From positions 285,337,873 to 285,401,872 of the forward strand of contig CM041776.1 of the NCBI GenBank assembly GCA_023374045.1: a stretch of DNA of 64,000 nt, given 5' to 3'. Origin of the DNA: Limonium bicolor. Taxonomy: Eukaryota; Streptophyta; Magnoliopsida; Caryophyllales; Plumbaginaceae. This document shows, one piece after another, positions 22,346 to 31,830 of this stretch. A program made the position numbers and the translations under genes. Every line of letters starts with the position of its first letter. The first letter of the stretch is position 1. The notes under the pieces were generated by a model, which was not told the origin of the DNA, searched no databases, and saw only the letters and a list, made by a program, of their open reading frames with translations.

Positions 22346-22600
22346 TGTTGCGGATTCGAGGTGCAACTCCTCCCAAAAGCCTCTCAGAGGTAATTCTTTA
22401 TTCAATCGATGCTTAAACCATCTCTCTTTACAGCTTAATACTGTCAAACCAGTATAACAACTAACAACTCAAGTAACCGAACTACTTAGGCAGTTACAAC
22501 TAATTGACTAATTACACTTAGCCCTTAGCTTACTAACTCCCTTCTACGAGTATAAACTTTGCCAAACCTTCCCTATCAATTCTCTGTGAAGGGCGTAACA
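22346..22600 (-). repeat. LTR (5' LTR of the minus-strand gypsy copy)
   Basis: The LTR is 255 bp, runs TG..CA on its own strand, and is bordered by the primer-binding-like site on the element side and TSD ATCAT on the other. Confidence 0.93.
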
Positions 22601-22605
22601 ATCAT

Positions 22606-24626
22606 CATCCCCTTTCAAAACTGTAGTGCAATCAAAATACGATTTCATATATAATATAGTCACAAGATTAATCGGGAGGAATTATCATAGAGAGTTTCAT
22701 TGTTACAAACAATACTCGACATAGGAAAATAGCTTGGATTCTATTAATTCTTCCGGAAGCTTACTGTCAACCGAACCTTCCACTCTAGTTAAAATCTTCT
22801 TCAAAAGATCATCTCTCACATCAAACACAAATGTGGTGGCTACCTACCAAAATAACAAGCTCCATTGCAATTCGAGTTGTTAATATGCTGGTCCAAGTAC
22901 TTAAGAGTAAAAGACCTAAACGTCTGTTGAAAAATAGGATGGGCGGCCTTGATTGTATCTGGATTACCCCAATACTAATAACACCTCCCTTTTGATTTTT
23001 TGAAACACCTCCCTTTTGATTTTTTGAAAACACCTACACTGATCTTCGCATGGTCTGGTGCTGGGGGGAGTCCACTTAATCACGGTAATAGACTTTAGTA
23101 TTGCTGCTATCCATAATGACTTGGTAGGCTGTCACAAAGGATTTGTTTCTTCAATGGTTGTCCACCAAGCCAGCTCACTATTATGTTTGCATCGGTTCAT
23201 GGCATAATACACCACCCAAAAAGAGTTAGCAATATGATATAACTATGAATAATCCATTTAGATCTGGAAAAAGAGACCCCGAACCTGAAAAACTAAACCA
23301 ATCTGATTCGAATTTGTATCTCAACCGAAAAACTATAACTGAAAAAATGAACCGAAAATCCAAAACAAACCGACCTGAACTAAACCGAAACCGGATATTG
23401 TATTACAGAAAAAATAAACCACAATCCACAACCATCCGAATCAAAGTCATCCAAACCAAAATCAACCAAAACTGAAGTCACCCATAACCGATGATGATGA
23501 CCCGAACCGAAAATTAATCGAACTGAACCAGAACCAAATCATGTGACCCGAATGAATATATCCAATGTGACCCGAATAAATATATTACATTTAATTATAG
23601 CAAATGATGAGGTTGAAACAGAACACACCCAATAATAATTGTAGGATGATATTTTATGGTTTTTCTTGATTTGTATAATCAAGGCTAAATAATCCAACCA
23701 TGAGGTACATTACAATAGTTACATATAAACCAAAAGTAAGGTTAAGATATTATCAACCAAATGAATATACCAGTATACTAGGTATACACCATTTCCAAGG
23801 CCTAAAGACTATAAACTATGTTAAGTTTAGTATATTTGAATAAAACAGTGTTAAGATAATTGACATTTATAAATTATTATGCCAAGAGTGTCATTATATA
23901 CATCTCCCAACTTGTATTTCTTCACAAACTCACCTACTTTATTTTCTTTCAAAGCTTACGAGTTGGTTACTAATGTATAACATGATGAAATTAGAAAAAT
24001 ATTATTAAGTTAATCTGTCTATGCATTCATATTTGTATAATAGTGAAATTCTCATGCACTATTTTTAATCTTATCTATTACAAACTTATTGTTAGAATTT
24101 CATGAGGGAGGGATATGGTAAACTCTAAGTTGCCACAACATGGCCGTGCACACTTGATGCGGTGCTCAGAAGCACAACGTCAGCTCATAGTGCACTCGCG
24201 CACACACCTACACCCTGGTCGTCGTCGCACACCTCAAGCCCGCGTAATCGCTGCGCTTCACGTGCCGCGCGCCTCGGTCGGACAATGTGCGCCCGCCCCT
24301 CAGGTTGTAGCTGCACGCTCAGAGTGACCAGGGTGATGTGGTGCGCATGTACCTTCGCATAACGCTTTGCGTCTGCTCGTGTTTTGCGCACCTCACTGGA
24401 CATATTTAGAAAAATATTTCATGAGTTTAATAGAAATCAAATTATAAGCAAACTCATTGGTTGACTAGCACCTTTGAAGAAACTATGTAAATAAATTTAC
24501 AGAGAGCTATTGGTTTGTATTATCAATATCACAACACCATTGATCGATCATAATTAATTAATAATAAATATTATATTTTTTATTTATATGCTAAATTTTA
24601 AAAATAAAAGGGTTTTGAAGGGGATG
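22606..24626. other. 2 kb spacer between the two inverted gypsy copies
   Basis: No gene is recognised. At 22983-23030 a 24-base word containing CACCTCCCTTTTGATTTTT is repeated in tandem. From about 23275 to 23560 the DNA is rich in AACCGAA / ACCCGAA words, resembling an eroded hAT or satellite end. A GC-rich insertion occupies 24107-24415 (separate entry). The first and last roughly 16 bases next to the TSDs are inverse copies (CATCCCCTTTCAAAAC against GGTTTTGAAGGGGATG). Confidence 0.65.
24107..24415. mobile_element. GC-rich 309-bp insertion flanked by 10-bp direct repeats, class unknown
   Basis: The direct repeat ATTTCATGAG occurs exactly at 24097-24106 and 24416-24425. The DNA between them is conspicuously GC-rich and full of GCGCAC / GTGCGC words, while the surroundings are AT-rich. 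No terminal inverted repeat is visible; the right edge is A-rich (TTTAGAAAAAT). The 10-bp duplication fits a MULE-type or retroposon insertion. Open frames on both strands are by-products of the composition. Confidence 0.6.
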
Positions 24627-24631
24627 ATGAT

Positions 24632-24886
24632 TGTTACGCCTTCACAGAGCATTGATAGGGGAAGGTTTGGCAAAGTTTATACTCGTAGAAGGGAGTTAGT
24701 AAGCTAAGGGCTAAAGTGTAATTAGTCAATTAGTTGTAACTGCCTAAGTAGTTCGGTTACTTGAGTTGTTAGTTGTTAATACTGGTTGACAGTATTAAGC
24801 TATAAAGAGAGATGGTTTAAGCATCGATTGAATAAATAATTACCTCTGAGAGGCTTTGGGAAGGAGTTGCACCTCGAATCGCAACA
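24632..24886 (+). repeat. 5' LTR of the right gypsy copy
   Basis: The 255-bp LTR starts TGTTACGCCTTCACAGAG and ends CGAATCGCAACA. It differs from the 3' LTR by scattered substitutions and small indels. Confidence 0.95.
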
Positions 24887-24919
24887 ATTGGTATCAGAGC
24901 TGTCCGCCTGGTCTGTGGG

Positions 24920-26080
24920 AGGGTGGTAGTTCATGGTCATGACGAGGAGTGGGAAAGAATCTGCGTTGGAGCCGCAGGAGAAGGACATGAAGCGTGTAAG
25001 GAGCGCTTGGACGATCTCGGCGGGAAGTTCGACAATCTCTCTGCGGTGGTGTTGCAAATGCAGAGAGACTTGTCGTCATTCTTGCGTCACTCTCCGTCTG
25101 AGTCGGGAGAGAAACTGGGGCATGGTTTGAATCATGGGGTGAGGGACACGATTGTGAGGCCTGGTCAGAGAGACATCAAGGTCATGAAGCTGGAGTTACC
25201 GGTTTACTCTGGGGATGAGCCGTGTGAATGGCTTTGCAAGGCAGAGCATTACTTCTCCCTGTGCGGGATTGGTGAGGAGGATAAGGTCCGCACGGCGGGC
25301 ATTTGCATGGACGGGGCGGCTTTGCACTGGTATGAGTGGTATAGCAATTATGTGGGCTTGCCTGATTGGAAACAGTTTAGGGAGTCGTTGATTGAGAGAT
25401 TTGGCTCCACGGCAGGCGGTGATCGATTGGACCTCCTATGCGACCTCCGGCAAGAGACGATAGTGGAGGACTACCGCAGAGGTTCGGTTTTTTATGCCGC
25501 ACATTTGTCGAGCGTTCTGGATGGTGTCTTGAAAGGGATTTTTCTGAGTGGTTTGAAGGAGGCATCAAGAAAGATCTCATTCTATTTGAGATTCACGACC
25601 TTCCAGGGCTGATGAGGGCCGCCAAGAAGATTGAGGAGTGTAACGAGTTTGGCAACCCCAGACCGTCAGGCACGGTTGGTATGAAGGGCGACAAATCGTG
25701 GTACGCTGGTTCTGGTTCGCGTGCGATGGAGTTCGCAGCCAAGAAATTGAATTGGGGAATTCATCGCCCAATCACGTCGATCAAGTGAGGGAGGTTTCAA
25801 TCCCTAAATTGAGTTCGGTGCAGTCGACCCAGTCCAGCGCGTCATCGGCTTCGTTGAACCAGTTTAGACGAATCTCTGAAGAAGAAATGCTGCGAAGGAG
25901 ATCTCAGGGCCTTTGCTATAGGTGTGGGGATAAGTGGAATGCGGGCCACCGTTGTAAGGTGGCGGGGCTGCAGCTTTTATTGACGGAAGGGTATGATGGG
26001 GTGGAGCAAGCGTTTGAGATTTGTCCAACTTCGGGCGATGGCAGTGACACGGGGACGAGTTCAAAGCTGAACTCTCCCAG
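24920..26080 (+). pseudogene. Gypsy gag (right copy)
   Basis: Gag is the nucleocapsid-forming protein of the retrotransposon. A probable original start MVMTRSGKES lies at 24933. The frame then shifts to the reading with a coiled coil (RLDDLGGKFDNLSAVVLQM) and the gag core (LELPVYSG..WLCKAEHYF..AALHWYEWY..FRESLIERFG). After further shifts a zinc knuckle, LCYRCGDKWNAGHRCK, appears at about 25911-25958, with the compact CX2CX7HXC spacing seen in several plant chromoviruses. At least three frameshifts and a stop near 25610 prevent a full product. Confidence 0.85.
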
Positions 26081-26368
26081 TTGTCTTCCGTGGGGTTCCC
26101 TTCTCAGAAGTCCATGAAACTTTTGGGACAGGTGGCGGGAAAACAAGTTATTATCTTGATAGATAGCGGCGCCTCCCATAACTTTGTTTCTGATGGATTA
26201 GTAAAGGAGTTATTGTTGTCGGTTGATGATTCTTGCCGATTTGGGGTTACGATTGGGAACGGGGAAACTATTTTCCGCCGTGGAATTTGTAGAGCGCTAC
26301 CTCTGTCTATCCAAGGTATGGTGTTTACGGTTGATTGTCTACCCTCAACCTGGCTGGAGTTGATGTGA
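26081..26368 (+). pseudogene. Gypsy aspartic protease (right copy)
   Basis: The reading contains ILIDSGASHNFVSDGL, the D-S-G active-site triad of retropepsin-like proteases that cleave the gag-pol polyprotein. It continues to a flap-like GVTIGNGE zone and ends at a stop near 26368, where an indel shifts the frame (VDVILGFEWLAGLGD resumes in another frame at about 26350). Confidence 0.88.
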
Positions 26369-26709
26369 TCTTGGGGTTTGAGTGGCTGGCGGGACTGGGT
26401 GACACTCAAACTAATTGGAGGAACTGTCGATCAAGTTCCAGTGGGATGGTAGTGTGGTGCACCTCCAAGGGATTCGTTGTTGTCAATTGTAGAAAGTGGT
26501 GTCAAATCTACCCTGAAAGCCATGCGTGAGGAAGGAGAAGGTTGGCTCTGTTATTTGGAGGGGAAACATCAGCTAGGGATCTCAAGGGAGGAGTTGTATG
26601 GGAAGAAAGAGCAAGAGTTACAGGAAGTCCTTGACTCTTTCCCTTTTGTTTTCCAGCCTCTTGAGTCTATTCCTCCAAGCGATTCCATGATCACCATATT
26701 CCGTTGAAG

Positions 26710-27480
26710 CCCAACTCCATTCCCCCCCAACATCCGTCCTTATCGGTACCCACATTACCAAAAGAATGAGATAGAGAAGATTGTCCGGGAGTTGCAAACT
26801 GCGGGGTTTATCCAGCCTAGCAACAACCCTTTCTAGTTGTTCTCTTCCTGTTCTTCTGGTCAAGAAGAAAACAGGAAACTGACGCTTTTGTGTGGACTAC
26901 CGAGCTCTAAATGATATAACCATCCCAGATAAGTTTCCGATGCCCACTATTGATGAACTGCTAGACGAGTTATATGGAGCTTGTGTTTTTTCGAAGTTGG
27001 ATCTGAAATCTGGGTATCATCAGATAAGAGTTAGGGACGAGGATGTTCAGAAAACAGCTTTTAGGACTCATGAAGGTCATTATGAATTTTGGTAATGCCT
27101 TTCGGTCTTAAGAATGCCCCTGCTTCATTTCAGTCTTTAATGAATCATATCTTCAAACCATTTCTGCGGCGTTCAGTTTTGGTTTTCTTTGATGATATAT
27201 TAGTTTACAGCAGAAGTGTCGATGAGCACCTGGGTCATTTACGTGAGGTGTTGACAGTTCTGGCTGAGAATCAGTTGAAGGTTAACCTTAAGAAATGCAG
27301 TTTTTGAAGAATAGATTGGATTATCTAGGGCATGTTATCTCTGGCAGTGGAGTGGAGGTTGATTCTGAAAAGGTGCGGAGTATGCTCTCTTGGCCGGTGC
27401 CCAAGTGTGTGAAGGAACTGCGAGCATTCCTCCTTGGTCTTACCGGTTATTATAGACGGTTGTCAAAGGGTATGGGATGA
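26710..27480 (+). pseudogene. Gypsy reverse transcriptase (right copy)
   Basis: RT fingers and palm are visible: [63 protein letters not shown] and the catalytic FFDDILVYS at about 27189-27215. KKCSF and LDYLGHVIS follow. Frame breaks occur at about 27092 and about 27300 and a stop at 27478. The two catalytic aspartates of the YxDD-equivalent motif are retained, as FFDD. Confidence 0.9.
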
Positions 27481-27609
27481 TTGTTGCCCCTCTTACATCC
27501 TTGCTGAAGAAAGACTCTTTTGAGTGGACTGATGTGGCCCAAAGAGCTTTTGAGCAGTTGAAGTTTGCTCTGTCCACAGTCCCGGTTTAGCCTCACCGGA
27601 TTTCGATAC

Positions 27610-27943
27610 TCCTTTCGAAGTGGAAACTGATGCTCCAGGCAAGGGAATGGGAGCAGTCTTGATGCAGAAGGGACGTCCAATAGCTTTTCTCAGCCAGCCT
27701 TTTTCTGCCAGAGCTTTGGCTAAATCGGTTTATGAGAAAGAGCTCATGGCTGTCGTGTTTACGGTTCAAAAGTGGAGGCACTATCTGTTAGGGAGGAGGT
27801 TTATAATTCGTACTGATCAGAAGAGCCTTAAGTACTTATGGGATCAGCGGCTGATGACGGAAGATCAGTATAGGTGGGTGATGAAGCTGATGGGGTTTGA
27901 TTTTGAGATTTGCTATAGGCCTGGTAAGAGAAACAACTGCTGA
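27610..27943 (+). pseudogene. Gypsy RNase H (right copy)
   Basis: The reading ETDAPGKGMGAVLMQKGRP, IAFLSQPFSARAL, YEKELMAVVFTVQKWRHYL and RTDQKSLKYLWDQR corresponds to the RNase H domain that removes the RNA template. It ends in a frameshift at about 27940 (YRPGKRNN then TAEALSRVEG in another frame). Confidence 0.9.
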
Positions 27944-27959
27944 AGCACTTTCTAGAGTT

Positions 27960-28700
27960 GAAGGTAACACTTCTTTACTGCCCTTGTCCTCAGTTATGTT
28001 TGAAGGGTGGGGTGCGGTTGAAAGGGAGATTCAGCAAGACTCTGATCTTAGGCAGTTAATGCAAGATTTAATTGTTTGTGCTGATAGTCATCCTGAATAT
28101 TCTATCAGGAATGGCCATCTATTTTTTAAGGGTAAGCTGGTTCTGTCCAGCTCATCTAGTTTGATTCCATCTGTTTTGGTGGAATTTCATGCTACTCCTG
28201 GTGGGGGTCATTCTGGTTACTTGCGCACGCTTAAGAGGATTCAAGCGGTGTTGTATTGGAAAGGGATGCGAAACTGTATTAAGAATTAAGTATAGTGCTC
28301 TATCTCCAGCTGGTTTACTGCAACCATTGTCTATTCCGGAGAGGGTTTGGGAGGACATTTCCATGGACTTCATTTCGGGATTACCCAAGGTGAAGGGCTA
28401 TGATACTGTTATGGTGGTTGTAGACAGATTTACCAAATTTGTTCACTTTCTACCTCTTAAACATCCTTACACTACGAAGGATGTTGCTGCTGTTTTTTGC
28501 TAAGGAGGTAGTAAGGCTACATGGGTTTCCTAAATCTATCGTGTCGGATAGGGATCCCATCTTTCTTAGCCATTTTTGGAAGGAGCTTTTTCGACTTGCT
28601 GGCACTAAGTTGTGCTTCAGTTCTGCATACCACCCCCAGTCCGATGGACAAAGTGAGGTGGTTAACAGATGCCTCAAAGATTACTTGCGTTGTTTTTGTA
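27960..28700 (+). pseudogene. Gypsy integrase (right copy)
   Basis: The HHCC-like N-terminus (FHATPGGGHSGYLRTL), catalytic core D (SMDFISGLPKVKGYD), second D ([16 protein letters not shown]) and E zone ([16 protein letters not shown]) occur in order over three frames. The reading breaks near 28285, 28500 and 28690. Confidence 0.88.
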
Positions 28701-28789
28701 CTAGAAGCCTAAGAGTTGGTTGCAAGCCCTCCCTTGGGCTGAGTACTGGTTTAATTCCACTTTTCAGCAAAGTTTGGGTACCACTCCCT

Positions 28790-29495
28790 ACGTGCTTTGT
28801 ATGGTCGTGATCCTCCTGTTTTATTGCACTACAACCCTTTGGGGTCTATGATTGATGAGGTGGATGTAATGCTCAGCGAGAGAGATTCCCTGCTTAACGA
28901 ACTCAAGGACAATCTGTTGAAGGCCCAGCAGAGAATGAAGCGTCAAGCAGATGAGCACAGACGTTGTGTTCAGTTTCAAGTGGGAGATTCTGTTTTCTTA
29001 AGGATCCATCCTTACAAGTATCGGTCTTTGACCAAGAGGAAGAATGCCAAGTTAAGTCCTAGATACTATGGGCCATTTGAGATCTTGGAAAAGATCGGTA
29101 CTGTTGCTTACAAGCAGTCTCTACCACCTGGGGCTAAGATACATCCAACAGTACATGTTTCTCAGTTGAGAAAAGCAGTTCCTTCTGCCGATGCACAACC
29201 TAGTCCGCTGCCTGAGGAATTGTCTAGTGAGCTGGAGTTGCTGTTACAGCCTAAAGCAGTTTTGGGGTTTCGCCACCGTGTGAATGAGCAACCTGAAGTA
29301 TTAGTCCAGTGGAAGGGCTGTTCAGTTAATGATGCTTCTTGGGAGATTGTTTCACTTTTTCAGGAGCAGTTTCCCTCCTTCCACCTTGAGGACAAGGTGT
29401 TAGTTCAGGAAGGGGGTGATGTTACGCCTTCACAGAGCATTGTTAGGGGAAGGTTTGGCAAAGTTTATACTCGTAGAAGGGAGTTAGTAAGCTAA
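28790..29495 (+). pseudogene. Gypsy integrase C-terminus with chromodomain (right copy)
   Basis: This is the longest surviving open segment, about 232 codons. It starts YGRDPPVLL and continues through a charged linker, [24 protein letters not shown] and the chromodomain FRHRVNEQPEVLVQWKG..NDASWE at roughly residues 157-185. The frame runs about 25 codons into the 3' LTR before stopping. The chromodomain is the character that defines chromoviruses. Confidence 0.9.
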
Positions 29496-29676
29496 GGGCT
29501 AAAGTGTAATTAGTCAATTAGTTGTAACTGCCTGAGTAGTTTGGTTACTTGAGTTGTTAGTTGTTAATACTGGTTGACAGTACTTAAGCTGTAAAGAGAG
29601 ATGGTTTAAGCATCGATTGAATAAAGAATTACCTCTGAGAGGCTTTTGGGAGGGAGTTGCACCTCGAATCGCAACA
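29420..29676 (+). repeat. 3' LTR of the right gypsy copy
   Basis: The 257-bp LTR is bordered by the polypurine tract on the left and TSD ATGAT on the right. The end of the pol reading frame overlaps its first about 75 bases. Confidence 0.95.
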
Positions 29677-29767
29677 ATGATCCCTTAATATTCAAACTAG
29701 TCGTAGATTGGATTGAGATCCTCCAGATCCATCATGCTTTTGTTGGTTTGATGTTTTAATATGATGA

Positions 29768-29977
29768 TAGGGGTGAGCATTCAGTTTGGATAATTCGGAT
29801 TTATCCGAAATCCAAATTAACCGATTTTTTTTTTGGATTTTTAACCGAATTTTTAAACTGAATTTAAAATTTCGGTTATCCAAATATCCGAATTATAATT
29901 CAATTCGGATTTCAGTTTTGACTTTCAAATTTTGGTTAACCAAATTATCCAAACTTTTTTTTTAAAAAAAAACACCT
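29768..29977. mobile_element. Truncated hAT-like end, inverse copy of 15384-15591
   Basis: It begins TAGGGGTGAGCATTCAGTTT and follows the inverse of 15591 down to about 15384 almost base for base, including the poly-T tract and the closing AAAAAAAAACACCTT. Similarity stops exactly where the copia LTR begins (29978). The flank before it (29682-29767) is also the inverse of 15592-15678. Confidence 0.9.
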
Positions 29978-30149
29978 TGTTATAAATAGATATATGTATA
30001 GTGGACTCCACATCTTTATGTAATTAGGGTTTCCCCTTGTATCTAACCCTATAAATAGAGGCCTTGTATACTCATATTGAAATAAGAATATTTGTTTGCC
30101 TTCCCATCTCGTGTCTCTCTGCAATTACTCTTTCCTCTCATTTACACCA
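29978..30149 (+). repeat. 5' LTR of the copia element
   Basis: 172 bp, TG..CA, with internal TATAAATAGAGGCC (promoter-like) at about 30050. Confidence 0.88.
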
Positions 30150-30734
30150 CGTTATCAGCACGAGTCTCTACACTGAAAAAGAAAATAAAAGACAAACCAA
30201 CCTCGGTAGTATCAAAGTGCTGGCTGAGAGCCGATCGTCTGCAATACAATAGAGTTGCTCATCTTTAGTAAAGGCTCCATTGTCTCATTAGAGATATGCC
30301 TCCATGACCTGCTTATCTAAAGCCTGTAGCCACCGAAGGAAATTCCTCTCTCCACAAAACTCAATACAGATGCGCCGTTAAATGAATCAAGAATGTTCCA
30401 CTTCCCAAAGGTTCAACGTAGATTTTCCACAAATCTATGTAAAGAAGTGAAATCGGATAGTTGATTGCAGAAAATCTTCGAAGTATCAGATTAGTTACAC
30501 CGATTTGAGCGATTGAATATCCTGATCAATAAATCAAGAAAAGGCGCTCCAAAAGCAATTACAACTACAAGGCCTCCGAGGGGGTTATAGAAGGATAAGG
30601 GATCCGGTAATTTATCATTTGAGATTGACAATATTTATGATTTTTTTCCATTTATTGAATTATGTTTTGATGATTGTACATCTATATAATTGTTTTTAAT
30701 AATGATTGATGTCATTATATTATGACAAATTAAT

Positions 30735-31830
30735 ATCACATTAGGCATTGTGTCAGAAAAAAAAATCATTTTAGGCATCGTGCCGTGAATAATAATCACA
30801 TGAGGCATCATGCCAGGATTCGATATCACGTGAGGCATCGTGCCAGATTTTATTTACTGTTAATTTTTATTATGCATTGTTTAATTATCCAGTTTCGTTT
30901 TTATTTTTTGTTAAGTATAACGCAAGGCATCATGTCAGAAAAAAAAATCACGTTAGGCATCGTGTCTTGAATAATAATCACGTGAGGCATCGTGCCAGAA
31001 TTCAATATCACGTGAGGCATCGTGCCAGATCTTGTTTAATGTTAATTATTTGATTTATTCTGCGTCATTTTCTTAATCCCATTTCACTTATCCCATTTCG
31101 CTTATTTATTTTAAATATCACGTGAGGCATTGTGCCCGATATTCGTATCACGTGAGGCATCGCGCCAGATATAAATTATCATTTGAGGCATTGTGCCAGA
31201 TTTTATTTATTGCACCACTTTTATTATGTGTTATTTAATTTATTTTGTTATGATGTATAATATATTTTGTTATTTTATGATTGCTATTTGTAATGTTTAC
31301 GCCAATATATAGGGCATTTACGCCTGTTAAAATTAATTTTAGTATTATTTGAAGACATAATGGCATTGCGCCTGAAAGTCTTTGATTCTGATATATCATA
31401 AACAATGTCAAATATTGTCGAACTTGAGCTTACCGCCTTGGACATCACTAAGAAGGGCATCGCGCCTGAAACTTTGACATCAATATGCTAAAAAGGGCAT
31501 TGTGCCTGAAAGTTTTATTTGCATATGTTATAAAAATGCATCACACTTCAAAGTGTTAATATGATCAATATAAAGAGCGGTGCCAGATTTTTATTAAAAT
31601 GCTTTTATACAATATGAGCAAGAAATTGGCATTATGCCGGAAACTTTTGAATTTAATATATATGGTATTAGTATTGAGCTAGAAAATTAATAATATTTGA
31701 AAAAAATAATGTATTGATTATATCATTGATCTAAAAGATGGTATAACACCTGGAAAATTCATCTGAAGTATCTATTTTATGTATAAGATGAATGTTATTC
31801 AACGATTTGTGAAACATGAATGATGGTATT
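30735..31830 (+). repeat. Dispersed GGCATYGTGCC dyad array inside the copia element
   Basis: About twenty copies of a word near GGCATCGTGCC are spaced from 28 to over 100 bases apart. The first eleven (30740-31200) are mostly preceded by TCACGTGA or a variant, giving TCACGTGAGGCATCGTGCCA. Later copies (31310-31830) read GGGCATTGTGCCTGAAA-like. The core GGCA-N3-TGCC is a dyad. Confidence 0.85.

Larger units (their letters stand above)
15684..22600 (-). mobile_element. Ty3/gypsy chromovirus, left copy (minus), with two nested hAT insertions
   Basis: The LTRs lie at 15684-15976 and 22346-22600; on the minus strand they start TGTTACGCC and end CGCAACA. The 5-bp TSD ATCAT is at 15679-15683 and 22601-22605. 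Next to the right LTR the minus strand reads TTGGTATCATCAGAGC, the initiator-tRNA-Met primer site with a 3-bp insertion. Minus-strand segments encode, in order, gag with zinc knuckle and protease (about 22330-20990), RT (about 20480-19820), RNase H (19660-19603 plus 18795-18574), integrase (about 18460-17700) and chromodomain (about 17830-17279 plus 16245-15977). All are broken by frameshifts and stops. Without the nested elements the copy is about 5.07 kb, close to the 5.05 kb right copy, which runs in the opposite direction. Confidence 0.93.
24632..29676 (+). mobile_element. Ty3/gypsy chromovirus, right copy (plus), 5.05 kb
   Basis: The LTRs lie at 24632-24886 and 29420-29676 with TSD ATGAT at 24627-24631 and 29677-29681. 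The primer-binding site TTGGTATCAGAGC (initiator tRNA-Met) follows the 5' LTR directly, and a polypurine tract AGGAAGGGGGTGA precedes the 3' LTR. The order gag, protease, RT, RNase H, integrase, chromodomain is that of the chromovirus branch of Ty3/gypsy. The short LTRs and 5 kb length would suit a Reina-like lineage, but this is a guess. The coding region is split over many frames, so the copy is defective. Confidence 0.95.

Noticed and set aside
24115..24403. Overlapping arginine/histidine-rich open frames on both strands
   Set aside because: They result from the GC-rich GCGCAC composition of the insert at 24107-24415; no start context and no family.
30040..30070. TATAAATAGAGGCC as a host promoter
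   Set aside because: It lies inside the copia 5' LTR and recurs in the 3' LTR; it is the element's own promoter-like sequence.
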